Assembly (NCBI GenBank): GCA_014058105.1
Contig: JACGCM010001313.1
Coordinates: forward strand, 744,001 to 808,000
From: Kingdonia uniflora
Taxonomy: Eukaryota; Streptophyta; Magnoliopsida; Ranunculales; Circaeasteraceae
DNA length: 64,000 nucleotides
Direction: 5' to 3'
The notes beneath the pieces are model-generated. The model did not search any database and was not told the origin of the DNA. It was given only the letters and a program-made list of their open reading frames with translations. The translations under genes were made by a program, and so were the position numbers. Of this stretch, positions 20,040-30,855 are shown one piece after another (the first letter of the stretch is position 1; the number at the start of each line of letters is the position of its first letter).

Positions 20040-21113
20040 TAATAAGAATGTCTCCTTAAAGAAAACAGAAGTTTTATTCGAATAACCTTTAATGTTGTTC
20101 GAATATGTTACAACGGATAGAATTGTATTCGAATAGAATTGCTTGTGTTCGAATAACTTTTAACAGATGCATTTCTATTCGAATAGATTGATTGTTGTTC
20201 GAATAACTTTCAACAGTTACATCTCTATTCGAATAGAGAAACTGTTGTTCGAATAACTTCTATAAGATAGATCCATGTTCGAATAGATTAATTTTTATTC
20301 GAACAGAGTCCGTGTTTTCCGTTTTCCATTTTCCGTTTTCCTTCTTAAGACATACTTACATTTTTCAAACGCTCACTTCTTGAAAACCTATCTTTTGAGG
20401 GCTTGTCTTTTAGTGTGAAGAGAGATCCATCTTTGAGAGATTCAAGAGAGAATCAAATCACTCAACTCTTGAATCAATCAATTGATCAAGAAACCTTAGT
20501 CATGCATTGAATAACTGGATAGAAGATTTTGAGCGATTCAAGATTAGGAGCTTCGACGTGAGATTGGAGCGAGGCGTTGCGAGAACGCGGAATTGATTGC
20601 AAAAAGATTAATTGGAAGAGAGATAACCATGGGAAGTGCTTATCGAGTCTGTAAGTGATTAAATTTTTGTAATTATTTTTCAATAGTAGATTGTTTAGCT
20701 ATCAGGTGATTCGATAGCAACCTGTGGGTTTTTCTCCAGAAAAAGGTTTCCCACAAGGTTAAAAATCTTTGTCTTGTCTTTAATTTTCATTTCTTGTTTG
20801 ACATTAGATAATTGTATCGACTTGAATTAGGTTAAGCATAGACCATTAATTTAAAAGATTTATGACTTATCGATTTAGACCTAAAACAATCGAAATTGGT
20901 TAGTCTCAGGCGACTAGTTATTTCAGTTTTTGATCTTTTACATCGATTTGAATGTTCTCCGGCAGGTAGAGTCTGAATATTGCTCTGAGTATACATTTAT
21001 AGCCAGAGGAAACCGGTCACAATTATTGGGGGTACAAGTTATCCAGTTCACACATTTACAGGTAGCCTTATATTATTAGAGGTCATAAGGCGAAGGGACC
21101 TTGGGGGTCCTCC
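20040..21113 (+). repeat. LTR-like retroelement remnant with TTCGAATA array
   Basis: From 20074 to 20310 the word TTCGAATA/TTCGAACA occurs about ten times, alternating between ATTCGAATAGA and GTTCGAATAAC. Downstream are repeated TTTCCGTTTTCC words, then a GTGGGTTTTTCTCCAGAAAAAGG and TTTCCCACAAGG stretch near 20727, which resembles the region before the polyadenylation part of plant LTRs. Clear LTR ends and a primer-binding site were not found. It is interrupted at 21113 by a hAT MITE. A retroelement remnant is the best reading, with low certainty on boundaries. Confidence 0.4.
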
Positions 21114-21700
21114 CAGTGGCGGAGTTAGGATTATTGGTTAGGGGGGCAGGGAATTTGGGAGGTTTGGGGGAGCGAGCCCCAAAAAAAAATTAGAGGGATT
21201 TGAAAGGTATTTTTGTAGCGGTTCTTTATGAAATGCATAGCTGAAAATGCCCTCTCTGCTGTCGCTATCGCAAACTAATCATCACCTACACAAATTGCAG
21301 TGATGTCACCGATCATATCGAATCACACACAAATCTCCCAAATCAACCAACAACTATGGTCCAACTACATTAAACCCCTAATTTCTCTAACCAATAACAA
21401 ATCAATCATCGACATCAATCACAAATTACACTAAAATCAGTCCAAAATCAGTAAAATTAGATACAAATCGAACCCTAAAATAGCCGAGAGAGAGACTCGC
21501 CATTGTTGGAGAAAGGCAAGAGAGTTTTTGAGCAAATTTAGGGCACAAAGAGAGAGATACTTTGGTTTGCTTATGAGATGGTCACATGATGTGATCGGGT
21601 TTTTTTTTAATGTATATAAGTATATATAACTAAACCCTTTTTTGGAGAAAAGTGAGTGGGGGCATCTGCCCCCACTAGTCCTCATGTGGCTCCGCCCCTG
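21114..21700. mobile_element. Tip100-type hAT MITE, TSD GGTCCTCC
   Basis: The termini are CAGTGGCGGAG (left) and CAGGGGCGGAG (inward from right). Perfect 8-bp duplications GGTCCTCC lie at 21106-21113 and 21701-21708. The ends match the CAGGGGCGGAG termini known from the Tip100 branch of hAT. The 587-bp interior has no transposase. Confidence 0.93.
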
Positions 21701-22423
21701 GGTCCTCCTAGCAGCGCTTTGAAAAAAACTAGGAAAATGAATAGCTAATCCACTCATTTTAATTTGTCCAACAAGGGGGATAATCTGAAGACTAGTTCTT
21801 CTGGTTTCCCAAGTTTTTTATTTTCGTTTCTCTCTCCACCCAAGAAAATAGAGAATAGTTGTTTTGACATGGCTTCGAATTTTTACAATTAAAATGGGGA
21901 CCGACCAACAAAGGTTCGATATTTTTTTTGAATGTGATCCCGTTTCGAATAAAATCGGGAAAGACCAATATGGGTTCGAATTTTAGGATGAGGAAAGATG
22001 CTGTAATCTAAGGAGATAGCCCATTTGAGTTGTGAGGTGGCGGAATTAACGAGTTAACTAACCAGGACTCAAAAAACTATTTGACTTTTATTAGCCAATT
22101 AAGCCAAATTTTGGTGGCTAATATTTGAGGAGTCGGCTACAAATGCTCTTACGGACAAAACACGTATCTATTAAAACATCGCAGAGGTGAATATTTTTTA
22201 AGTTTTAACGCTAATGCAACTACATAAACCTAAATCAGCCATTCTAAGAGTTTTCAATTTGGGCTGAAGTGTCTTATTATTTGTAATTTTTACTTTTGTT
22301 ACAGTTTTATTCTAGTGCTGATATCCAACACATTTCTACCATATCTGAGAAACATTGTAGTGAATACTTCGGAAACTATTTAATGTAAAAGTAAAATATA
22401 CACCAAGGAACCGATCACAATGA
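21701..22423. other. Intergenic, with a MITE fragment
   Basis: AT-rich sequence downstream of the hydrolase gene (which is on the minus strand, so this is its 3' side). It has no ORF. Apart from the MITE fragment at 22078-22149 nothing is recognised. Confidence 0.5.
22078..22149. mobile_element. Truncated Tourist-like MITE
   Basis: This matches the right end of the MITE at 18538-18867 (ATTAGCCAATTAAGCC, GGTGGCTAATATTTG, then GTCGGCTACAAATGCTC followed by TTA). The left half is missing. Confidence 0.7.
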
Positions 22424-25400
22424 TCAATGTAAACTCTCACCAAGTTTCATAAGGTATGAGTGTGCAAAAGAAGCATGTATCGCCGCTCCAATGGGAAGAA
22501 CATTTTCATCGATTGTAAAATATGGACTGTGAGCAGGGTGGATGTGTCCTGCCTCGTCATTTCTCGCTCCGATCAAAATTATGGTCCCCGGTACATGTTC
22601 TAAGAAAAATGCAAAGTCTTCACTCCCCATGAAGCTAGAAGAAACACGTATGTTACTAGCTCCCAAAATCTCGCTAGAAACATGAACCATGTGTTCATAA
22701 ACACTTTCATCATTTACAGTTGGAGGTATTGCAGGACATTCCTCAAGAAAGTTTACTTCAGCGGTGCACCGGTTAACTGCCGCTTGTGCTACATAACCTG
22801 ATAAAGAGTAAGAGAGTGAGCTATATAACAGTAGAAAACTTGAGGTTCTAAAGAGTATTCCATGGATAAAGTTTTCACTCAACCCGAGCCCAATCTGACC
22901 TCGGATAGGAAAACAATTGCCAAACATCGGTCTGGATAACTTGAGTTTGGGGCCAAGCCCGAGAAAACCTCGGATTGGCCTCCTGTAAAGACAAGTCCGA
23001 CTGGTCCAGTCTGATTAACTTGTCAGCTCAATAGGGTTGCTTTAGTACCGCTTTAATTCGATCTCTCAATGCATTGTAGCTCTTTTTGTTGAAAGCCCTG
23101 AAAGAACCAGTAATCTTAGCAAAGTCTGGCATAACGTTAAAAGCATTTCCTGCTTCAATCTTGGCTACAGTTACCACCTGCAACAAAGACATCACGCTAA
23201 ACTCTCCAACAAGAACAACATAAAAAGCATGTGCTGCTACGTACATCTATATGATCGTTAAAAATTGGAGCTCGTTCTAATTACCTGTGAGTCGAGAGGA
23301 TTGATCTCCCTCGACACAATGTTTTGTAAACTAATTATAGATGTTGCTGTTGCCAAGATCGGGTCAATAGTGCATTGTGGAATTGCCGCATGGCCACCTT
23401 TCCCAGTAATCTTTGCTTCAAAGCCTCCACATCCTGCAAGAAATTCTCCCCGCCGCGAGGCAACAACGCCTGTAGGGTGTGTTGTACTTGTGTGAATGCA
23501 AAAAATTGCCTCCACATTTTCAAGTGCCCCTTCTTCGATCATTTTTTGCGCTCCTACACCTCTTTCCTCCGCTGGTTGAAATATAAGAATGGCAGTTCCC
23601 TAAACAATCATTTATGTAGATACTAATCAGGATTTCATAATGACCTGATACATGCTTTGAAAGGATAAATATTTTAGTGTTACCTGCAACGTGTTTCGGA
23701 ATTTTTGGAGTATTTTTGCTGCACCCAGGAGCATGGTAGCGTGTGCATCATGTCCACAGGCATGCATTTTCTCATCTATATTGCTCTTGTGCTCCCATTC
23801 TACCATTTCCTGCAACAAGCAACAATGTATTTCTTCAAATACTGGAAGTCACATACAATACACACTGTGTATAGGAACTTCACATCGTAATCGGATATCC
23901 TTTGAATTTCAGCTAGAAAATGCTAACGACGATCACCGATAATGAGATTATGTCGAAGCACGAGAAAAAAATCCATCCTATTAATTATCGCCTAATGGCA
24001 TAGACAAAAGGCTAAAATTTGCTATTTTCAAGCTTATCTATACGAGGCTAGAGTTTGTAGATTTCACTATTGCATTATATTGATCAAATTTTCTCTTGCC
24101 CCCTATTAGATAGACGAATTCGCAATTGCCGCCCAGCGTTGCACTAATTGGCCTATGACCCCCATTTTGGGTTGACTGCCTTTGACAGGTCAAAATTTGG
24201 TGAACTTCCAAAAACACCCTCGCGTGCCAAGCACGTGAATCACTGACCCAGGTTATTGTAGAACATGTATTCAAAATTGAAGATAAAGATGAACGAAAAG
24301 GAAATGGAAAAACTGAAGATCGAGGCTTGCAGTCATTGCAATTTCTTTAAGACAGATTTCACCCTGCGTATGGTGCTTCACAGTTTGACGGTGTCTGCCT
24401 CCCAAGATACAATGATCGAATCGTATAGACTTGAAGCACTCAAGTCGATACGCCTGTCGAACTATCTGTGATTTCACTCTCAAGAAGGAATCAAATTGAG
24501 AAGAGGAATAAGATTTGGGGATGTTTTCTGTGTCAAACACATCAAGAACAATCATATAAATAAAGGAGACGGTGTCCTATAAAAGCACCTGTAGACGGGG
24601 TTGCGTCCCAAGACACATCTCTGAGAAGAGTTGTGTCTCTTGAAGAGTAACTGCATGTTTTATTCGAATAAAATCTATTTTTGTTCGAATACATTCTTTA
24701 CTGCCAGATTTATTCGAATATAATTATAATCTATTCGAATAGATTCTTCCTGCCAAATTTTTTTTGAATAGAATATTATTCTATTCGAATACAAAATATT
24801 ATATTCGAATACAATCTTATTCGAATAGAATCTATAAAATAGTTCAAATTGGTCGTGGGTTGGTTCGTGCACACAAGCCCATGAGCGTCCCCATAGCAAG
24901 CCTTTACACACTCGCCTCACACACTTGTGAGGGCACCACTTAACTTACACATGCTATACATGTGTAACCCAATATAAAGTAAAAATACTTTTTTCACTTA
25001 TCCAATGTGGGACTAACAGTAATCACCAAGGTTTTATTCAAGCCACAAAGAAAAGACATGCGTTTTTTCCAACAGTTATAACTAAGTTCCCTCTGAGCCA
25101 ACGTTATGTTTGCGTGTGTAAACTGCACATCACCATTCCTTGGCATCTTCAACATCATCCTATTAGCTTTCACCTTCAACAACCTCTCCAAAATGCTCAC
25201 AAGCTCGGTAACAGGAACCGGCGATGTGTTCCCCAAATTAAAGACCAGTAGCTGTGTAGATCCCTTCTTTTTTCCACCACTACTTGTACTCTTCTCTGCC
25301 GTATCTAAAGATCCCAAACACCCTTCACAATGTCATCAATGTAAGTGAAATCCCTAGCCACAGTTCCATGATTCGGACCTTCGAAGATGGGAATTGACTT

Positions 25401-26337
25401 TCCTTTCAATATATCTTTAGTGAAAAAGAAGTATGCCATATCAGGTCGTCCCCAAGGGCCATAAACCGTGAAGAAACGCAACCCAGTTATCGAAAGTCCA
25501 TGAATGTGGTTATAAGTATGGGCAATTTCTTCCCCAGCTTTCTTCGTAGCTGCATAAAAACTCGTAGGCTGGTCGGTACGCTCTCTTTCCAAAAACGGGA
25601 CTTTCGAATTCATACCATAAACAGAACTCGAAGAAGCCCATACAATTGAAGGTTGTGGATTTGCAGATTTACATACTTCAAGTAGATTACCCCTTTTTTT
25701 TTAATCTTCTGCAACAGGTAACCTAGATCAGTGATTAACGTGTTTGGCACGCGATGGTGTTTTTGGAAGTTCACCAAAATTTGACCAGTCAAAGGCCAGT
25801 CAAAAAAATGGGTTGACTGGCCAATAAGTGCGAACTCTGGGGGACAATTGCGAATTCGTCTATCACAATGGGGCGCAAGAGCAAATTTGCTCCATTATAT
25901 TTTAGTATCTCAAATATTGTAACAAATATAAGATGAAAGCAAATAAGAGTGTTGAAATATACCTGAATTGGCAAAGCATCCATATCTGCTCTAAGAGCAA
26001 CAAAAGGCGGAGAACCAGACCCAATGGTGGCTACTACACCGGTATGAGCAACCGGCCACCGATACTTAACACCCATCTCATCCAACTCGCGTCTAATCAC
26101 TGCACTCGTCTTAAATTCTTCAAAAGCAAGCTCCGGGTACTCGTGAATTTCTCTCCTAATCTTCTTCAGCCAGTTTACAGTCTCGGGAAGGTTAGCAAGC
26201 CTAATTATCTCATCCTTTATCAATGAACTCGAATTCAAGTTTTCTTCGATGCAGAAAGACGATTTGGGATTTGAAGAACAAGTTCCGAAAGTGATAACAA
26301 CAATGGAGAGCAAGAGGGAGATTTGGGAGAAATCCAT
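22424..26337 (-). CDS. IAA-amino acid hydrolase, ILR1-like (M20D peptidase)
   Basis: The enzyme releases free auxin from amide conjugates, normally in the ER lumen. Exons on the minus strand: 25963-26337, 23684-23809, 23285-23599, about 23036-23177, and 22424-22797. Exon 1 starts with a hydrophobic signal-peptide-like N-terminus and has [12 protein letters not shown] and [10 protein letters not shown]. Exon 2 carries the metal site [16 protein letters not shown]. Exon 3 has FQPAEERG and GKGGHAAIP. Exon 5 has MGSEDFAFF and HPAHSPYF, also metal-site regions. GT/AG borders are clear for introns 1-3. The expected GT donor after exon 4 is not visible, so the gene may be damaged there. No KDEL-type tail is present. 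Intron 1 holds a Pack-MULE. Confidence 0.85.
24660..24840. repeat. TTCGAATA word array inside the Pack-MULE
   Basis: Seven or eight copies of ATTCGAATA/GTTCGAATA lie in 180 bp, similar to the array at 20074-20310. Near 24990 the sequence ATCCAATGTGGGACTAAC follows, which is often seen near plant LTR ends. This part of the cargo is therefore probably retroelement-derived. Confidence 0.6.
25020..25690 (-). pseudogene. UDP-glucuronate 4-epimerase fragment (captured)
   Basis: Minus-strand homology to the GAE family, which makes UDP-galacturonate for pectin synthesis. The fragment starts within the SDR fold ([15 protein letters not shown]), includes the catalytic [10 protein letters not shown] (Tyr and Lys present), [17 protein letters not shown], and ends with [18 protein letters not shown] and [13 protein letters not shown] one-base deletion near 25315 shifts the frame between GIVKG-type and GSLDTAEKS parts. 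The N-terminal membrane anchor and the Rossmann glycine motif are absent. It is a transduplicated fragment inside the Pack-MULE and not a gene at its native locus. Confidence 0.88.
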
Positions 26338-28491
26338 GGATTACTTGAGTTATCGAAAAGATAAACTATATTCAACACTTGGAAGGAAGGAAGTTGTATT
26401 TGATGAATGAAGTCTTTCCTTACCTACTTTTTTTTCGGGTATCAAAATCATCTTATTTCTCAAATCCTTGAAACACGTGAGAATGAGAAGAAAGCAGCCC
26501 CAAGTCAAAAGAAATAATTTTTAACAACTCACTTCAAGTAGCAACTTTAACAATCAGAACTTCAAAATAATGTTTAGATAAAAAGTCATCAGCACAAAAC
26601 CGCTTACAAAATGTAGAAATTATTTCTGTCCAAGGGGGCGGTTTTCATCTTTGGAGATTAATTATAGGATGGGATTGATATAACTCCCATCCCAATTGGA
26701 TATTTTAATATTTATAAAATTAATAGGACCCAAATCAAAAAGATTAAAGAAGGTATTTAATTAATATAATAATGGTAATAAACATACTAATAAACCTTGT
26801 TGCATTCGATTCCCATATCAATGCGACAAGTGACTCTTATTAAATTTTGTATAGATAAGGAAACCTCCATACTCTTCAAAGATAGATCTGTATTTTTTTC
26901 CTATTAAAGATATGTTGAAAATTTTTAAAACTTGTACCTCATTTTCATTTTGAGTCTTGAACCTATAACCTATTGGTTATCTGTTTTATGTGGCTCCTAA
27001 ACTATAGCCTAAATTTTAGTCTTACAATAGAGGAACTAAATATATAAGGTAGTGCCCATGTGACATGTCTGTAACATGTGACATAGAGAGAGTGTATAGG
27101 TGTGTGAGTATGTGAGGGGATTTTAAACCCTATACACACTTGGACCTCTCTCAGGCGGCAGGCCGGCTCGGACTTGGGATTAGGATTGGGATTGAGCAAT
27201 TGGCTCTGGAGGCCTTAGGGGCCCTTTGGGCTTGGCTCACCCTAATCTTTTTAACAAAAGCTTCCTTTGGTCTTCACATTCTTCTCTCCACTACTATAGG
27301 AGACCTGATCTTCTGGGACACGATTTGAATAGAGATAAAGCCGTTGGGGATTGAGATTGGGATTGGGCAATTGGCTCTAGAAGCCTTAGGGGCCCTTTGG
27401 GCTTGGCTCACCCTAATCTTTTTAACAAAAGCTTCCTTTGGTCTTCACATTCTTCTCTCCACTACTATAGGAGACCTTATCTTCTGGGACAAGATTTGAA
27501 TAGAGAGAAAGTCGTTGACAAGCCTCTCTCTATAAATACTTTAGAGAGAGAGCCGTTGGCAAATCTCTCTCTATAAATATTTTTGTTCACCATCTTCTAA
27601 AAACAAGAGTGCGACCCGCGCCTCGAGCTGTTACTATTTGTTGTCTGTTTCATTGCCGGAGTTGTTGTTGTTTGTTACCGAAGTATAACATGTTGTTGTT
27701 GTTTACAACTCAGTTCTTCCTACTGCCTATAAATACGTTGAGTTCCTCCTCATGCCTGTTTGTTGGTGTTGTACACTACCACTACAAATCAGCCCTACTG
27801 TTGTTATTAACTCGTTACATCGCTATTGTTACTACCGTTATTTGCTGCAAAGAAAACTTGGTTGGTGTTTGCTGCTACTGCTTATAACTCAGTTGCTGCT
27901 GCTGCTGCTGCCTGTTTATATTTCAACTGTTGCTGCCTGTAACTCAGTTGCTATTGTTGCTTGTTTTTGTGTTGTTGTTGTTTCTGAAATACATAGAGCT
28001 GATTACCATAGTTGTGATGTCTTTCTTTGTTCTACAGTTCTGGGAAAGCGAATAACATGTTCATAAGCTTTATATTCTACAAGATAACATACTTTTATGG
28101 AGATCTTATCGTTCCAAGTATTCTATCTAATGCTGTAGAAATACTTCTTAAAAAAGAAAGAAAGAAAAAAGTCATTACATTTAGAACCACTACATGTTTT
28201 TTATCTTGACTTTTAGTAAGATGTTTTAGACAATATGTCATTTTCTATGTTATAAAACATACCCATACAGGGTTGAAATGAATGGCAGTTGGAGAGAGAA
28301 AGATAATAGCTTTATTTGGAAGAAAATTAAACACATCATAAATATGGACAATAATAAGACTAGGAGCGGTTCATTTAGGTGTTGTCATCTTCACTAAAGT
28401 GTTGCGTATTATTGGCAATCAATTAAAGATTAGGTATGTCTATAGGACCTTGTTTTCTTTCCTCAATTACTCTTGATATCTAGATTACATC
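26338..28491. other. Upstream region of the hydrolase gene; no gene recognised
   Basis: This contains the presumed promoter of the hydrolase (minus strand, from 26338 rightwards), a 171-bp tandem duplication, two CTCTCTATAAATA TATA-like words at about 27524 and 27566, and a TTG/TGC-rich low-complexity region (27640-27980). Open frames in that region give Cys/Leu-rich peptides from the repeat and are not credible. The last 200 bp before the Tat LTR is featureless. Confidence 0.5.
27183..27524. repeat. 171-bp tandem duplication
   Basis: Two adjacent copies begin GATTGGGATTG and include GGCCTTAGGGGCCCTTTGGG and CTTCTCTCCACTACTATAGG. The offset of matching words is 171 bp (for example CAATTGGCTCT at 27197 and 27368). 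Only a few substitutions separate them. Confidence 0.9.
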
Positions 28492-29072
28492 TGCGATAGC
28501 CAAATTCCGTAGCTCGATACGATTAGGAATTAGCAATCACAGCAAATGTACCTGTAATAATACTCTACTAGAAAGTAAGAAATGCAAATATGTGTTTTTA
28601 GCGTAGAAGACCTCTGAATAGGTAAACAAACCACGACATCATATGGAGGATTATTGTAAAAGTATATTTATTTCTTTTACTGGGTATCTTTATTATAAGT
28701 GATCTCTAGAACATAGAAATGCTTTTGATCTCGTAAATAAGAAGTCTTGAGTGATTTTTCAGGTCCCTGTCTCTTCTGGAACTTTTCCTTTATATAGATT
28801 TTTCCCACAACTCTTCGTCATGCTGGAACACGTCTTCCGAGTAATAAGGTTAGTGGTGGTTGACTAAAACAATTGATGAGTTCGTGAGAGACAGGTGTCT
28901 TTGACTGGATCACATTTTCCAGGTTTAGCTCAATCCACGTTCTTGAGTAGTTCGTGGGTTAGTTAAAATGTTGACTTGAGTGTTAAGTGCTAAAATTGCG
29001 TAAACCTGAGATGAAGGTAATTCAAGCTGGATGAGCTCAATTTTGAGTGAGATTAAAGGATAAGTCTCTATA
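28492..29072 (-). repeat. Tat 3' LTR (outer left)
   Basis: This 581-bp LTR begins TGCGATAGCC and ends AAGTCTCTATA on the plus strand, homologous to 52399-52980 but clearly diverged. TATA-like TTTATATAGA is at about 28789. The G-rich polypurine tract GACGGGGCGAT lies just outside its right edge, on the minus strand. Confidence 0.9.
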
Positions 29073-30512
29073 ATCGCCCCGTCGCAACCGAAGTCACGAG
29101 TGGCTTTGGTTGAGAAAGGATGATTAAAAGTTTGAATTTTGAAATGGGGTAATGATGGCGTTTGACTGGGTGGAAGTTACATGATATTGGGAAGTGACGG
29201 GTATTAAATGATGATTCAGATGTATGTGACGGTTGCGTTTAAATAGTCGTGTCCGTAATAAATGATGGCGCTTGGGAAAATGTACCTGCACAATAAAGTT
29301 AGGGTTATATAAAGAGTACCTTGATTGATTCGTTGGAACAATTCTTGCATGTGTAACATTCTCTGAGATGGTGAAAACTCGGAATACAGTTCTTGAAGAG
29401 AGGATTACGTCTGAAGCGCAGAGGTTGAAGTTGAAGTACTTTGGTGATCGTTCATTGGAAATGGCAATCCCAGCCCCTGTTCCTATGACGTACTAAGGCT
29501 TGTCGGGAGAGGAAGCGGTCGAAGCTGAGGAAGATTTCTAATATAAGTGGAGATTGCATGTCTTCATCTTGACAGGCGAGGAACATTGGGCCTGTCTTCG
29601 TACCCTTGTAGAAGACAGAGTTAGGGATTCATATGCAGGGAAAGGTGTATCTACGGGGCAAATATGTTGATTTCTTGTGTTACCGTCGATTCTAATGTCG
29701 GGCCCTCTACATCTCTACCAACTCTTCGATGGTGGTGGTTATAGCGGTGATGGCAGTGGAGGAGGAGAATGAGAAGGGGCAGGGGGATCTTGCTGAAGCA
29801 TTTCCATCGTGGTTTTGCGCTTAGAAGGCTTTTCATCTTGTTTTGTGGGTGCCAACACTGAGTCCACTTTGCATGGTTCTTGCTTGGAGTTCGACTGGGC
29901 TTCAATCGAGCCATGTGAGGGAAGATCTTTGTTGGTTCCAATGTCTTCTTTGTATCAGGGTGAAGAATCACTGAAGCAAGAAGAACTAGAATACATGATT
30001 CCTCTGCGTGCCTGAATAACTTGTAGCTTTTAACAAATAGGGAAATCTTGCTATCTGTAAAGTATCTGGAGTTCGGTGCTGGACGAATAACATTTTGTTG
30101 TATTCCTGTGTGAAAATTTGTCATCTGTAAATCGTATATACTATGTTTGATAGGAATAAAGTTGATTTTCAGGAAATTGTGCATAGAAAAAATAAATTGA
30201 ATCGAACTAAAATGTGTTGTTTGTTTGTTAAATAAGTGATGAAACAATGTTGTCATACTACTCGAACTGATGTAAATACGAGCTGAGATCTTCGTGCTGA
30301 TATAAATGATTTGGGATAGAAATTGTAGGAAATATGCAAATTCGAGCTATTTCAGTTCGATAAAAATACTACTCCTAGTAGCGTATGGTCGATTTGGTAA
30401 CCATCGTGTATACTAGTGAGGGGATAAGTTATAATGAGTGAGTCCAAGATTTTGGGTTTTTGTTACCTGATACTAGGTAAAAATTGTGTGAAAGGAAGAA
30501 GTGATTGAGAAA

Positions 30513-30521
30513 CTTATAAAT
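30513..30521 (+). promoter_or_regulatory. TATA box before the 97-codon ORF (left copy)
   Basis: CTTATAAATACTG lies about 48 bp before the ATG at 30562. The identical motif precedes the right copy near 40982. The spacing would leave only a short leader. Confidence 0.5.
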
Positions 30522-30561
30522 ACTGATAGCATGACCTGCATAAATTCGGGGAAAGGTTAGG

Positions 30562-30855
30562 ATGGTGCGGATTCGATCTCAGAGGATTTGTCATGCCACA
30601 AAAGGTCGATTGGCTATAAAAATTGTTGAAGTGCAGGAGAGGATCTTTGGATCGTTTGGTTACGATACTGAGTTACCAATGAGGGAATGTCAGCTCGAAA
30701 GATTATATATAAAGAGCAGAGAACTTGAGTATACCCATTACTTTTATGAGTCATTCTTTCGTGTATTCATGTGGGATTCGGTAGAACGGGAAAGGTTGGT
30801 GAGTTTGATCACTGAAGTGGAGATCAAATTTGAAGATATGAGGATCGGCGAATAA
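30562..30855 (+). CDS. 97-codon ORF of Tat elements, left copy
   Basis: I do not recognise this protein. It is open from ATG 30562 to TAA 30855. The N-terminus is basic (MVRIRSQRICHATKGRLAIK) and the C-terminal half is acidic and helical (VERERLVSLITEVEIKFED). A TATA-like motif lies just upstream. The identical protein is encoded at 41030-41323. Because it lies on the plus strand, antisense to gag-pol, in the same orientation as the downstream antisense gene, it may be a separate small gene or a leader exon of it. Confidence 0.45.
   Translation: MVRIRSQRICHATKGRLAIKIVEVQERIFGSFGYDTELPMRECQLERLYIKSRELEYTHYFYESFFRVFMWDSVERERLVSLITEVEIKFEDMRIGE

Larger units (their letters stand above)
24082..25893. 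mobile_element. Pack-MULE with epimerase fragment, in intron 1 of the hydrolase gene
   Basis: Imperfect inverted termini of roughly 190-200 bp: the left arm contains GATAGACGAATTCGCAATTG and GGTGAACTTCCAAAAACACC; the right arm, reversed, contains the same words. ATTATATT lies directly outside both ends (24074-24081 and 25894-25901), 8 bp or 9 with one mismatch. Long TIRs and a captured gene fragment fit a Mutator-like Pack-MULE. No transposase is present. Removing it leaves a first intron of about 340 bp. Confidence 0.8.

Noticed and set aside
20074..20310. Regular short repeats with spacers, superficially CRISPR-like
   Set aside because: Repeat words are only about 8-12 bp, variable and palindromic, in a plant genome with LTR context; not a CRISPR array.
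24271..24555. 94-codon minus-strand open frame in the Pack-MULE
   Set aside because: No homology to GAE or a transposase; probably retroelement-derived non-coding sequence.
27609..28066. Cys/Leu-rich open frames after a TATA-like word
   Set aside because: They arise from TTG/TGC/GTT low-complexity sequence open in several frames; no domain, signal or start context supports a gene.
29651..30256. 201-codon minus-strand open frame (and the 40300-40725 counterpart)
   Set aside because: It lies in the non-coding Tat region next to the LTR, is not conserved in length between the two units and shows no domain.
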